From a virus, in IMG/VR virus record IMGVR_UViG_3300033146_003836, positions 1-24,784 of that record: a stretch of 24,784 nucleotides of DNA. One strand, 5' to 3'. The notes beneath the pieces are model-generated. The model did no database searches. It saw only the letters and a program-made list of their open reading frames with translations, and was not told where the DNA came from. Positions 8,601 through 17,181 of this stretch are shown here, piece by piece. Every line of letters starts with the position of its first letter. Within the stretch, counting starts at the first letter, position 1. Position numbers and translations under genes: made by a program.

Positions 8601-11600
8601 ATTATTTATTATTAGTTGCTCATAATTACCACTTGACTGTATATTGTTAACAGAGATTGCACTATTCAAATCAAGTTTAGTTTCAAATAAATCTACCCAT
8701 CTAATATAACCAGAAACCTCTTCATCTGTTGTATATATAACCTCATTTAAAACAATAACACCAGACGTTTTTAAAACTGAAATAGACTCTAACTCTATTT
8801 TCATCTGTGGTTGTGTTTCTTCATCTATTATCCAAGATTCAGAATTTTCATCCCAAAGATAATACACACCATCATTTGAACTACCAATTAACCAAGTATC
8901 ACCAGTATTACCAGTTGTTGGTAATTCATCTACAGAATTCAATACCCCCTGAACTCCTGTATTATTAGGTTGATATTCTGGAGTTAATATCCATAATCCG
9001 TTTTCTCCATAAGAAGCATCCCAAATATAATATTCTGGATCTTGAGGAGAGCCTACTAAATAAACTTCATTATCATAACTTCCAGAAGAAGGTAGTTCGT
9101 TTTTGCTATTAGCAAATCCACTGATGCCAGTGTTATTATTTAGCGGATTTGCTATAGGAACTAAATTTTCACCTCTTTTTTCCCAATATTTAGAAATAGG
9201 ATTATCTATTACATAATAAATATCACCTTGAGCTGTATCTAAAGGAACATCATCTAATGTAGCAACATTGCCAACTAATTGAGAACCTACTTTAATTAAT
9301 GTTGAATCATATACTAATGTAGCTGTTCCTTTAAAATCTGCTCCACCATATACATCAGGATAGTATTTACTTATACTTTCTCTTCTAACACTAATACCTT
9401 TTGTTTTTACTTTCACGCTATTGTCAAAAAATATATTTAAATTAGACATAGATGAAATTTTCAAAGGAATGATATAATCATTCGGTATAAAAACAAAATC
9501 AGAGACTCTTTCTGATTGAGATGATAGTTTAATTATTCCATTAGTTTCATTTTTATAATTAGTTTCTGTATATTGAGATATAACTATCGTTTTAACTAAT
9601 GTTTCTGTAGGTATACTGTTATAGACGATTGCTTTTTCTGACAGTATGTTGGTCTCAACACTTCCATAAGATCTTTCTACTATTTCGATATTAGAGACAG
9701 CAACTCCTGATGTTAAGAATTCTTCACCAGAAGGTATATTTCTAAAATCTATTATTCTTTCATTTGATATTTTAGTTGTTAGTTTAGCATAATCACAAGA
9801 ATAAAAATATAAAGCTCTTAAAGGATCATATAGAACCCCTTGATGTAAATTAGCATCAGCTTGAACTATGGCTGTTCCACCAATAATATCATTTATCTTA
9901 TAATTAACGAAATCATCTACACTTGAAGACCCATAAGATACTATTACTACTTCAGTATCTATATTTATATTTATAATATCTAACTCTACTATAGATGAGG
10001 TAGCTACCCCTCCTTTAAAAGCATCTGTGTTTGTTATTTCGGTATAATTATCTTTTGAGTATGTTATAGTTGTTATAGTTGAGACTATATTTATATTACC
10101 ATATTCAGCTATATATTTAAATTCCGTATAGTCAAACAATACTGCTTCTGTAATGTTTATTTTTCCAGATGGATCTAATATAGCATTTACTTCTTCTACT
10201 ACACTTTCTCCTTCTGTATCAACTTTAACCAAAATATCATTATTGAGATAAATATTCCTATCAGATTTATTTTCTCCTAAAATATTAATATACTGAATAT
10301 AATCTGAATCATTATATAATACTTCTTCTTCAACATCAAGTTTCTGAAATCTATTATTTGTTATTGCTATAGCATTATCACTAATGATTGTATATATAAT
10401 TTTTTTAATAGCACTACCATTTGAAAAGAATATTCCTGATACTTCTACATCTGTTATGAACTCATTATGTAAAGAAGGAGTTCCTAAAGCTTTAATGTAT
10501 TGAATATAATCTGAGTCATTATACTTATTAACTCTATCAGATTCGATATTAATAATAATTGGTGAGTTATCAGTAGGGTCATTATATAAAACAGAATGTT
10601 CTATATCAACACTACTATCAAAAATATTAACTATAACTAATGCTTTGTTATCTACATAATGAGACTCTCTAAGATATATATCAGAGCCTGTTGAGTTGAC
10701 AACTCCTCCAGATATTATATTAATATAATTGCTAATATTTAGCTCTGTTATAGTTCCGCTACTTAAAGTTTTTCCACCAACAGCATCATTGAAATAAACA
10801 TCGACTGTATAGCCATCTGCTATTTCATGTGATACAACAGCGTTTCCAAAACTTAAGCTACCTGTTATATCTGGAATGTAAATATTTTCTTGAGTTCCTA
10901 AAGTCCTACCTGATGTAATACCTCCAGTGAAGAACCTTACAAATTCGATAGTGTGAGGTATGATATAAGGTGTTTTATTAGAATATAAAAACTTAACACT
11001 TTCTTCTGTTAATATTATGAACTCTCTTTCCAAATTACCAGATGTTAATCCTATAGATCCGTCCATTTCTCTTTCAAAAATTATAATTGAATCAGATTCT
11101 ATTTTAGTATCTATGTTAGCATTATTTTCTCTTTCAAAAATAATTGTAGAATTTGAATTGATATCAGTATTTATTTCTCCACCATTATCCGATACAACAT
11201 AATGTCGTGCTAAACTAGCACATTCTAATGAATTATAATCTATATATTGTTGAGCATCCTTAATATTCTTATATTCATTAGCTTGCCAATTTTCCGTTAA
11301 TACAGCTTTTTTTATTCTTACTTCAGCAATAACACCTTTAAAAGAATTCCAATTAGATTCAATCAAATTATCTTCATTATAATATTTACCAAAAGTTATA
11401 GAGTCATTATTTCCAGACCAAGGGAATGCTTTTTGAGTTTCTTTCTTAGTATCTCCATTAACAGAAATACCTCTCACTTCTGTATTATAATCTCTTGTTA
11501 ATCCTATATACGAGAATCTTTCAACATTATCTATTTCAGTTATAGCATCACTCTTAACATCATCAGACATTGTAAAACTTAACTTAACTTTATTCTCTAT

Positions 11601-14063
11601 TTTTAAATTAATACTATCTGATACAAATAAGCCTTTTGTTCCATCAATGCTTTCATAATTTTGCGACCAAAGAGATATTGTTAAATCATCTTGATTAAGA
11701 TCCATTTTTTCAAATTGACCATATAAAGCATCTTCTTTATCATAAAATAAAACACCTGCCCCAATAGAGTTGTTTACACTATTGGTTCCAGCATCCATAT
11801 TATAAGTATTTATATGTCTATTATTTCCAGAATAATCAAGCATTGGAGCACCATCATCTGGAGTTCCACTCATATGCCATACAGCCTCATAATCAGACCA
11901 TACTTCTTCTGAATTCCAATTAGGGTTAGTATCAAATATAGAAAAATCAAATCTTAATTCAGAGATTTTTCCTGTTGTTTTTATCTTAAGTTCATCTCCA
12001 ACTGCTAAGTATATCTTATTAGTAGTATTATACATTTTCATATTAGCTGATACTAAATGTGTATCAAAATGAGACATTTTAATATTATTAATATATATAT
12101 CATATAGTAATCGGTCACTATTACTAGCTAATATTTCTGTTGTAATATCATAAAACCCTGATACTCCATCCCAAGAAGTTATAGCTTCAGCAGTCATATA
12201 AGCATTTGCTTTTACACATTTACCAGATTTAAACTTTGAGTTATTTACAACAGAAGCATTAGTATAAGATAAATTTTCAGCATTAATTCTTTTTATAGGT
12301 TGTCCATATGCTGGATTAAATCTTATAGGTGCTACAGCGTTACCATAGTAGATATATAAAGATGTAGATTCATCATGTTTAAGTTTTGGTAATAAAACAA
12401 AACCTTTAAGTTGAGTCATATTTTGATCTTGTGGCTCTAGCCAATCAATATCACAACTAGAAGAATTTTTACCAAATGATATTTCATTCCATTCTTGAGT
12501 CCAATTAACAGGAACTTCTATTTCTTGATAAGAACTCCAAGATCCAGTAGGAGGCAAATTAATTGTATATAAATCATCATTTATATATATATTGGTTGCA
12601 GATGTAGAGCCTCCATTTGAATATCTTATCTTTAAATCATGAGTTCCTAATTCTACTATTCTTATTTCTGAGAATTTTATATAATCATTCGTTCCATCTA
12701 AATAACCACATCTATATCCACCTTCAGCATTTGTGTCATAAATAAGTTTAGCATTACCATTTAATATTATTTTATAAGCTCCAGCATATCTTGTTTGATT
12801 GATATGTTGTCTATATAAAAATCTTTCAAATGGTAATCTCTCTCCATATTCATCAGTTATTAATACGTCATTACCATATTGAGCTGCTTCATTTAAACAT
12901 TGATCATATAAATTTAATAGAAACGGAAATCTTCTAAATTCATCATTACCTATAATTTCAGAACCTTTTATATCAAATTTGATTCTTTTATTATAATCAC
13001 TATGTTCTAATCTCCATCCTGTTTCTTCTGAGATTAAACTTGGGTTTATTTCTTGATTAGAAATAGAAATGAAGTCTAAATTTCTATCATTGTTATATTG
13101 AGCGAAAATATAACTATCCGTGATATCTGGATTTGTTGAAACTCTTATATCTGATAGGCTTCCTTTGAAACTATATATAGTATTATAATACCAGTTACCT
13201 ATATTAATCTTATTAGCATTATTATTCTTTATATAACTACCACGAATAATATGTGAACTATCTAAAATCCCATCTATAAATATTCTTAATAATTCAGTAT
13301 TAGCGTTCCAATCTACAACAATATAGTACCATCTGTTTTTAGATAATTCAACATTAGAGTATTTACTTTTTGAACTTTCATTAGTTGTTACTCTAGTATA
13401 TAATTTCCTATTAGCACCCAACCCTATATAAAAATCTTTTATCTGACCGAATATATCATCATCTGTGTTTTCATATTCATCTCTATTTAACCATAAAGAC
13501 ATACTTAAATTAGTAGAGCCAGAGACAGCTATAGGTTGTGTTTGATAAAACTGATCGTTACTATCATAAAGATGAGTTCCATATTCAATAGGATTATTAG
13601 GGTTAAATCCTAATTCATTTGTTTTATTATAATTATAACCTTTTCTGGTTAAATGATAGTCTCCTGAATTAGTTTTTAATAAAGAAGGTGATGTTTCAGG
13701 ATATAACATATCCATCTTTGAAACAAAATCGTATAGTCCATAAGTATTTTGAGAGTCTTGTTCATATGTAAAAGTATTATTACCATAATATAAATATAGT
13801 TCGTTAGACGAATTATTTAAATCAATTTTACATTTTATATTAAAATTACCTTCTTTATCCGCATAATCAATATAACTTGGTAATTGATTTCCTGATGAAT
13901 CAACAACTATTAAATCTGATAAATCAGATTTAGAATAATTTAATAAATCATATTCCTTTCTTAATTTAATAGATAATGTAAAATTGTTTATTGAGTTGTT
14001 TATATATGATTGTTTTATACTAATCTTCTTTCTGAATTTCCAATCTGTATTATACCAAGACAT
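5625..14063 (-). CDS. Giant tail fibre/adhesin with paired DUF2341 and LamG-like domains
   Basis: The 2812-residue protein is probably the main host-binding fibre. Residues 6-105 resemble DUF2341 (start WKFRKKISI, end LYLYYGN), and 150-335 resemble a LamG/concanavalin-type lectin (SMSLWLNRD, RWYYIVVDW, FKGSLSDIRV). Residues 350-575 are a second DUF2341-like unit, split by a carbohydrate-binding-like insert (about 430-545). Residues 720-935 are a second LamG-like unit (AVWHMSG, LDYSGNNRH, FKGVIAEVRI). Residues 950-2812 are a long run of beta-rich units; about 1590-1755 hold tail-fibre repeats of the LPTTGNTGDTWLIG type. No peptidase, lyase or transmembrane motif was seen. ATG at 14063 was chosen over the adjacent TTG because GGAG sits 7 nt upstream. 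A late-type element lies 17 nt before it and mgsA follows at 8 nt. The adhesin role comes from domain type and late position; the partner is unknown. Confidence 0.85.
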   Translation of the reverse strand: MSWYNTDWKFRKKISIKQSYINNSINNFTLSIKLRKEYDLLNYSKSDLSDLIVVDSSGNQLPSYIDYADKEGNFNIKCKIDLNNSSNELYLYYGNNTFTYEQDSQNTYGLYDFVSKMDMLYPETSPSLLKTNSGDYHLTRKGYNYNKTNELGFNPNNPIEYGTHLYDSNDQFYQTQPIAVSGSTNLSMSLWLNRDEYENTDDDIFGQIKDFYIGLGANRKLYTRVTTNESSKSKYSNVELSKNRWYYIVVDWNANTELLRIFIDGILDSSHIIRGSYIKNNNANKINIGNWYYNTIYSFKGSLSDIRVSTNPDITDSYIFAQYNNDRNLDFISISNQEINPSLISEETGWRLEHSDYNKRIKFDIKGSEIIGNDEFRRFPFLLNLYDQCLNEAAQYGNDVLITDEYGERLPFERFLYRQHINQTRYAGAYKIILNGNAKLIYDTNAEGGYRCGYLDGTNDYIKFSEIRIVELGTHDLKIRYSNGGSTSATNIYINDDLYTINLPPTGSWSSYQEIEVPVNWTQEWNEISFGKNSSSCDIDWLEPQDQNMTQLKGFVLLPKLKHDESTSLYIYYGNAVAPIRFNPAYGQPIKRINAENLSYTNASVVNNSKFKSGKCVKANAYMTAEAITSWDGVSGFYDITTEILASNSDRLLYDIYINNIKMSHFDTHLVSANMKMYNTTNKIYLAVGDELKIKTTGKISELRFDFSIFDTNPNWNSEEVWSDYEAVWHMSGTPDDGAPMLDYSGNNRHINTYNMDAGTNSVNNSIGAGVLFYDKEDALYGQFEKMDLNQDDLTISLWSQNYESIDGTKGLFVSDSINLKIENKVKLSFTMSDDVKSDAITEIDNVERFSYIGLTRDYNTEVRGISVNGDTKKETQKAFPWSGNNDSITFGKYYNEDNLIESNWNSFKGVIAEVRIKKAVLTENWQANEYKNIKDAQQYIDYNSLECASLARHYVVSDNGGEINTDINSNSTIIFERENNANIDTKIESDSIIIFEREMDGSIGLTSGNLEREFIILTEESVKFLYSNKTPYIIPHTIEFVRFFTGGITSGRTLGTQENIYIPDITGSLSFGNAVVSHEIADGYTVDVYFNDAVGGKTLSSGTITELNISNYINIISGGVVNSTGSDIYLRESHYVDNKALVIVNIFDSSVDIEHSVLYNDPTDNSPIIINIESDRVNKYNDSDYIQYIKALGTPSLHNEFITDVEVSGIFFSNGSAIKKIIYTIISDNAIAITNNRFQKLDVEEEVLYNDSDYIQYINILGENKSDRNIYLNNDILVKVDTEGESVVEEVNAILDPSGKINITEAVLFDYTEFKYIAEYGNINIVSTITTITYSKDNYTEITNTDAFKGGVATSSIVELDIININIDTEVVIVSYGSSSVDDFVNYKINDIIGGTAIVQADANLHQGVLYDPLRALYFYSCDYAKLTTKISNERIIDFRNIPSGEEFLTSGVAVSNIEIVERSYGSVETNILSEKAIVYNSIPTETLVKTIVISQYTETNYKNETNGIIKLSSQSERVSDFVFIPNDYIIPLKISSMSNLNIFFDNSVKVKTKGISVRRESISKYYPDVYGGADFKGTATLVYDSTLIKVGSQLVGNVATLDDVPLDTAQGDIYYVIDNPISKYWEKRGENLVPIANPLNNNTGISGFANSKNELPSSGSYDNEVYLVGSPQDPEYYIWDASYGENGLWILTPEYQPNNTGVQGVLNSVDELPTTGNTGDTWLIGSSNDGVYYLWDENSESWIIDEETQPQMKIELESISVLKTSGVIVLNEVIYTTDEEVSGYIRWVDLFETKLDLNSAISVNNIQSSGNYEQLIINNVSTQKVNIISLSNEDTIPVINRANSNHVEVFTKIYNTNKIEFICASDVDKIKTSGSCKYGLEYTPRVIKASVILSNHNDIISKDSVFAFLSEVNINLGIKFDIDDVTFNSSNETAKLIIDSQDLFNVLDINESNEFAKVKIIEQLITTPLPIFYTRCSGVVNISYNETLRVVNVTTASTQMVSISDEVIAQNSYNVVSITGKSIKWRKDVVAGLIYIGDTLEAIYIPNGTIKISQRYFEIKVEYNYNSLILINTSGETKASRYYIGNIISKTKNLSGTAYRDAVYNNNNANGFVKLYPLSITESNYETLESILEVSTLINTEYNPVYLSNNIISLTTSSKKVAAEMMYDNITVVNSIDISIESDRKVYRNSLIEDKNINLSNIIEESIIYNPVLSYPNFIISNGKSYKAEVIVDKRVVAEKIIIDGVASLFVDYNRKPDMVLTKVNIVNVERITYSPDCGFAKLRTRIGILKDIEHGFYIYRDFVGTVLLNGVLDPSLCYQSYNTICDGGINALGGETYEEENIYRFNDFSYNENISITSDKTTNIYSKNYIYDIVDNVVKLSGNFTDPIEFFITQFGIANVFGSAKTALRYDNDMTVGTLSIKIGGEESEYFEQNKYRYFSNGNAEVFNNDIEVDFIPTFEYEVFGGLSTDGSLENELVYNYLYSMYGKCFITGTYDMLGVKNFIAESSGGINIYLEDRIYNLNYTPVVICTVEVDGNVDYEDISVNYSSRDGGIAWGKGTAADITDSNDFVNISSSGFINISPIADVEMTSEYSYVGRSSHLGSIKIAGEADKNPEIFIDIEVASVRTRISSSNALSTTYKRCYGKVKVNISSENIQAGFIYKTDIVSINISGKSESISEYNYDISLSPVVISGAAISKVDTEYIASGLILLNGINGGNLTIKPLVSGWLILSGEICRCSNIDYGELDSEIIKIQLISNTLYRTNLGDDLEFNEITHRREYEAGLTDSEVDTPDEVWSSKQNFNDLIEE
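8810..9285 (-). repeat. Tail-fibre repeat block inside the adhesin
   Basis: It encodes about three imperfect units of roughly 45-55 residues. Two have the form NNTG(I/V)xG, then LP(S/T)(S/T)G, then (Y/W)LVG or (Y/W)LIG, then YY(I/L)WD and a closing W. A more divergent first unit begins VATLDDVPLDTAQGDIYYV. This pattern recurs in many phage tail fibres and likely forms a stalk or carrier segment between the N-terminal lectin-like part and the C-terminal region. Confidence 0.65.
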
Positions 14064-14080
14064 CAATTATGCTCCTTAAC

Positions 14081-14092
14081 TATTATCTTTAC
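14081..14092 (-). promoter_or_regulatory. Putative late promoter element before the adhesin gene
   Basis: The minus strand reads GTAAAGATAATA, 17 nt before the adhesin ATG and just downstream of a strong terminator. The gene therefore needs its own start of transcription, which makes this the most convincing copy of the element. Confidence 0.65.
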
Positions 14093-14116
14093 AACCATCA
14101 GTAGAACATTTAAAGT

Positions 14117-14147
14117 AAAAAAAAAGAGACTCAATTGAGTCTCTTTT
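14117..14147 (-). terminator. Rho-independent terminator after the 128-aa virion gene
   Basis: A 13-bp self-complementary stem (AAAAGAGACTCAA and complement, 14122-14147) is followed on the minus strand by a run of nine T. It lies 4 nt beyond the stop of the 128-aa gene and upstream of the adhesin promoter element, so it separates the two late units. Confidence 0.93.
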
Positions 14148-14151
14148 AAAA

Positions 14152-14538
14152 TTAATCCAGTTGGATTTTTGGGGTAATCTTTACAGATCCACCTCCCGAA
14201 GGAATATTATAGGGTGCGTCACTGAATCGCTCGGCCCATAATAGAATGCTTCCACCATTATCAGTTACATAGTAACCATAAATAGTAGCAGAACCAGTAA
14301 AATCAAAACTTACTTGTGGGTAAGAACCTTCTGTAGCTCCTGCAACTGCAACTGTCCAAGTAGTATCTAAGCTTTTAGAAGCATAACCACCTGTGGATAC
14401 CTCATCATAACTTGTAACTGTATCTGCCTCGGCAGGAACGTGATCTACCTGAAATAAGTGTAGTTTAAGGTTATCCGAACCATTTAAGATTCTTTCTAAC
14501 ATTTCTTTTTCGCCAACGTTTGGAACTAAAAGTGCCAT
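14152..14538 (-). CDS. Small beta-rich virion/tail-fibre-associated protein
   Basis: This 128-residue protein begins MALLVPNVGEKEMLERIL and carries DTVTSYDEVSTGGYASKSL, then SFDFTGSATIYGYYVTDNGGSILLWAERFSDAP, ending VKITPKIQLD. From memory, small proteins of this shape are found among virion genes of many environmental phages, beside fibre genes, with no agreed function. The pattern suggests a compact beta sandwich with no cleavable signal. It has a ribosome site (AAGGAG) 8 nt before the ATG, its own late-type element 48 nt upstream and its own terminator. This monocistronic arrangement would suit a protein needed in many copies. Confidence 0.65.
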   Translation of the reverse strand: MALLVPNVGEKEMLERILNGSDNLKLHLFQVDHVPAEADTVTSYDEVSTGGYASKSLDTTWTVAVAGATEGSYPQVSFDFTGSATIYGYYVTDNGGSILLWAERFSDAPYNIPSGGGSVKITPKIQLD

Positions 14539-14586
14539 AATATATTCTCCTTTTGTATGAAGGGTTGCTTCATAATCATTTTCTAA

Positions 14587-14598
14587 TTTTATCTTTAC
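14587..14598 (-). promoter_or_regulatory. Putative late promoter element before the 128-aa virion gene
   Basis: The minus strand reads GTAAAGATAAAA, one base different from the adhesin copy, 48 nt before the ATG. It overlaps the 3' end of the upstream endonuclease gene. Confidence 0.55.
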
Positions 14599-15668
14599 AA
14601 CAGCAAAGAATTCATTATATTATATATGCTGTCATAATCTGTATATGATATTCTAAATATTTTAATATTATTATCTTCACAATATTGATTTTTAATTAAA
14701 TCAGATGCTTCTATTTGTTCTAACCCTTTTTTGCCACCAAAAAAACTTATCTCTTTAAAATGTTGTTCTCCATCAAATTCAATACAAGTATTTAAATTTG
14801 GTAGATAGAAATCAAACCGCTTATTACCTAAATCTTTAAATTTCTTTTCTCTTTCAAATTCAATATTATTTTCAATTAAATAGCGATATATTCTTTCTTC
14901 GCCTCTTGAAGATTTACATATAGGACAACCATGATGATTTAAATGATGAATCGGTTTCTGCTTAAACACATCATGTTTTTCGCATATAATCTTTACTTTA
15001 GTTTTATTATTAATATAATTAACTAAACTGTAGTCATATTTATTATCATGGACTAATTTAGCTTTAGTTATAAATTCTTCTGTAGTTGAACGTTTTACAT
15101 TTGCACATTTAGGACAACCAACATTATCCATATGATGAAAAGGCATTTGTTTAAATATACCGTGTTCTCTACATATAATTTTCACTTTAGTTTTAGCGTT
15201 TATATAATTAACTAAAGAATAATCATATTTATTATCATGGACTAACTTACTTCTTTTGATAAACTCTTCAGTAGTTAGCTTTTTTACATTTGCACATTTA
15301 GGACAACCATGCTGATTTAAATGATGAAAAGGATACTGAATAAATACATCATGTTTTTTACATATGATCTTTACTTTAGTTTTAGCATTAATATAATCCA
15401 CTAAACTGTAGTCATATTTATTATCATGGATTATATTAGCTTTAGTTATAAATTCTTCTGTAGTTTTCTTTTTTACTTCTTTGCACTTAGGACAACCATG
15501 TCGACTTAGATGAGAATAAGGCATTTGAGAAAACACATCATGTTTTTTACATATAATCTTTACTTTAGTTTTAGAGCCTTTATAGTCAACTAAACTATAG
15601 TCATATTTATTATCATGAGTTATATTAGCTTTAGTTATAAATTCTTCAGTAGTATACTTTTTTGACAT
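14595..15668 (-). CDS. Homing-type endonuclease with four zinc-binding repeats
   Basis: The product is 357 residues from the chosen ATG. Residues 6-257 are four tandem 63-residue units of the form TTEEFITKA..HDNKYDYSLV.Y...TKVKIIC..H..F...P..H....GCPKC, i.e. a DUF723-like zinc-binding DNA-recognition module. Residues 258-357 are a Vsr/EDxHD-type nuclease domain: RIYRYLIENNIEFERE, FDFYLP, and CIEFDGEQHF with the acidic and His residues of the active site. Such enzymes cut a DNA target and spread their own gene. An upstream in-frame ATG (15683) would add MIILY but falls inside a strong promoter. The chosen ATG begins 6 nt after that promoter's -10 box and has no Shine-Dalgarno sequence, so the message may be leaderless. 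The gene sits among late virion genes, on the same strand. Confidence 0.88.
   Translation of the reverse strand: MSKKYTTEEFITKANITHDNKYDYSLVDYKGSKTKVKIICKKHDVFSQMPYSHLSRHGCPKCKEVKKKTTEEFITKANIIHDNKYDYSLVDYINAKTKVKIICKKHDVFIQYPFHHLNQHGCPKCANVKKLTTEEFIKRSKLVHDNKYDYSLVNYINAKTKVKIICREHGIFKQMPFHHMDNVGCPKCANVKRSTTEEFITKAKLVHDNKYDYSLVNYINNKTKVKIICEKHDVFKQKPIHHLNHHGCPICKSSRGEERIYRYLIENNIEFEREKKFKDLGNKRFDFYLPNLNTCIEFDGEQHFKEISFFGGKKGLEQIEASDLIKNQYCEDNNIKIFRISYTDYDSIYNIMNSLLL
14898..15653 (-). repeat. Four tandem 189-nt coding repeats in the endonuclease
   Basis: Units of 63 codons are conserved at DNA level, for example the recurring TTATTATCATG on the plus strand. They encode repeated Cys-His...Cys-x-x-Cys knuckles. 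Their number could vary by recombination. The third unit is the most divergent in its second half. Confidence 0.85.
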
Positions 15669-15673
15669 ATATA

Positions 15674-15702
15674 ATATTATCATAAAAATAAACTTTTGTC
15701 AA
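15674..15702 (-). promoter_or_regulatory. Sigma70-type early promoter before the four-repeat endonuclease
   Basis: TTGACA (15697-15702), a 17-nt spacer and TAATAT (15674-15679) lie on the minus strand. The box and spacer match the + strand promoter at 23254 at 22 of 23 positions. The expected transcription start falls on or next to the ATG of the gene. Confidence 0.82.
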
Positions 15703-15706
15703 GTGT

Positions 15707-16579
15707 TTATAATTTTTTTAGAATATTATATATGTTGTCATAATCTGTATATGGTATTCGTAATACTTTAATATTTTTGTTTCTACAAAAACTATCTTTA
15801 AGTTTGTCATTAGTTTTTATTTTCTCTAAACCTTTTTCACCACCGAAAAATTCTATTGCCTTGAAATGTTGAACCCCATCATATTCTATAACTACATTCT
15901 TTTTAGATAGATAGAAATCAAATCTTTTTTTATCTAACCCATCAAAGATTTTTTCTCTAACATATTCTATATTATTTTCTATAAGATATTGTTCGACTCT
16001 AGCTTCACCTTTTGAAATTCCACATTTAGGACAACCGATTCCTTTAAGATGTTTTTTAGGATCTACACTAAACACTCCATGAATCGAACAAATTATATCA
16101 ACGCTACCTTTCACGTTTTTGATTTTTGAGTAATCGTATCGTTCTTTATGAATGATATCAGCTCGTTTTTTAAACCTGATAGGAGTCAATTTTATTTCAT
16201 TTTCACATTTAGGACATTCTTGACCTCTCATATGTCTATCTAATGGAAGTGTAAATTCTCCATGAGTTTCGCATTTGATTTTTATTCTTGATGCTATAGT
16301 TTTAACACCTGAGAAATCATATTCATACTTATTTTTATATTTCTTCCGTATGTCTTTAATATACGAATCAATTCGTTCTTCTTTTTTACATTCAGAGCAT
16401 TCATAACCTTTAGATAAATGATCTGTAGGAGTTACAGAGAATTCTCCATGTTTCCTACAGACTATATTTAATTTATCTTTAGAGCCTTTATATTCTATCT
16501 TAGAATAAAGATATTTGTTTCCATATATCTTTTTAGCTTTACGAATAAATTTAGTTTTATTAGTAGTCTTTCTTTTCAT
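15707..16579 (-). CDS. Homing-type endonuclease with three zinc-binding repeats
   Basis: The 290-residue product is a paralogue of the gene immediately downstream. It has about three diverged knuckle units (residues 5-65, 70-130, 131-190) with the IxCxxHGxF...H....CxxC layout, then a Vsr/EDxHD-type nuclease domain (190-290) with RVEQYLIENNIEYVRE, RFDFYLS and IEYDGVQHF. The 3' ends of the two genes are nearly identical in DNA (around 15725-15760 and 14620-14655). It has no clear ribosome site. Its ATG lies 20 nt inside the end of the 193-aa gene, so translation may depend on coupling. The units are more divergent than those of the neighbour, suggesting an older copy. Confidence 0.86.
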   Translation of the reverse strand: MKRKTTNKTKFIRKAKKIYGNKYLYSKIEYKGSKDKLNIVCRKHGEFSVTPTDHLSKGYECSECKKEERIDSYIKDIRKKYKNKYEYDFSGVKTIASRIKIKCETHGEFTLPLDRHMRGQECPKCENEIKLTPIRFKKRADIIHKERYDYSKIKNVKGSVDIICSIHGVFSVDPKKHLKGIGCPKCGISKGEARVEQYLIENNIEYVREKIFDGLDKKRFDFYLSKKNVVIEYDGVQHFKAIEFFGGEKGLEKIKTNDKLKDSFCRNKNIKVLRIPYTDYDNIYNILKKL

Positions 16580-17141
16580 CTGTTAGTTTATCAAAAGAGT
16601 ATTTCTCTAAAGCAGCTGCTACAACTTTTGCAGATTCTTTAGCTTCTTTAATCCCTAATAATTTTTTAACGAATAAGTAAGTATCATTACCTGTATTTCC
16701 AAAATGTATTGGTGGTGCTCCAAAAGATATAGTAATCTTATTGATTAATATTCTTACTGTAGGAGGAGTTACTTTTATATCGTTAAGTCCTTCTGTAGCT
16801 AACTGAATATTTTGTTCTTCTATACCTTTAAACACTTTATCAAATTCAGATCCATATGCTTTCTCAATCTTATCATCTTCTACTTTAATAACTTTGATAG
16901 CTGGTGTAGCTTTCATCTTTTTAATAGTAGCCTCAACATTAACATCTTTATTAAAGTTTTTCATAGCTGATTTAGTTTTTTTAAATACTGACATATATCC
17001 TCTAGTTATAAGACTAGCTCCCCAAGCGACAGCTAAACCAACAGTTCCATAACCTAATACATTTGCTATGATTTCTGTAGCATCTTCATCCAACCTTTCT
17101 TCTTTCATATCTAAGAAGTCTTTAAAACTTTTATCTTTCAT
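16560..17141 (-). CDS. Putative internal/prohead protein with capsid-targeting-like N-terminus
   Basis: The product is 193 residues. The N-terminus, SFKDFLDMKEERLDEDA, has the character of the T4 capsid-targeting sequence (hydrophobic/basic start, FxxF(L/I), then acidic), which directs internal proteins into the prohead. Residues 23-49 are a hydrophobic, Gly/Ala-rich stretch (NVLGYGTVGLAVAWGASLI), which could be a membrane segment. The rest is a Lys/Glu-rich mixed domain. GGAGG precedes the ATG by 5 nt. It follows the LamG/neck fusion after a 110-nt gap, and its last 20 nt overlap the start of an endonuclease gene. The targeting reading is inference; a small membrane protein of unknown role is the alternative. 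Confidence 0.5.
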   Translation of the reverse strand: MKDKSFKDFLDMKEERLDEDATEIIANVLGYGTVGLAVAWGASLITRGYMSVFKKTKSAMKNFNKDVNVEATIKKMKATPAIKVIKVEDDKIEKAYGSEFDKVFKGIEEQNIQLATEGLNDIKVTPPTVRILINKITISFGAPPIHFGNTGNDTYLFVKKLLGIKEAKESAKVVAAALEKYSFDKLTDEKKDY

Positions 17142-17181
17142 TTTTCCTCCAAATTATTTATGTCCTGTGGTATTAGGAAAG

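Noticed and set aside
14898-15653. Regularly spaced 189-nt repeats suggesting a CRISPR-like or satellite array
   Set aside because: The period is a whole number of codons inside one open frame, and each unit encodes a zinc-knuckle module, so it is a protein repeat.
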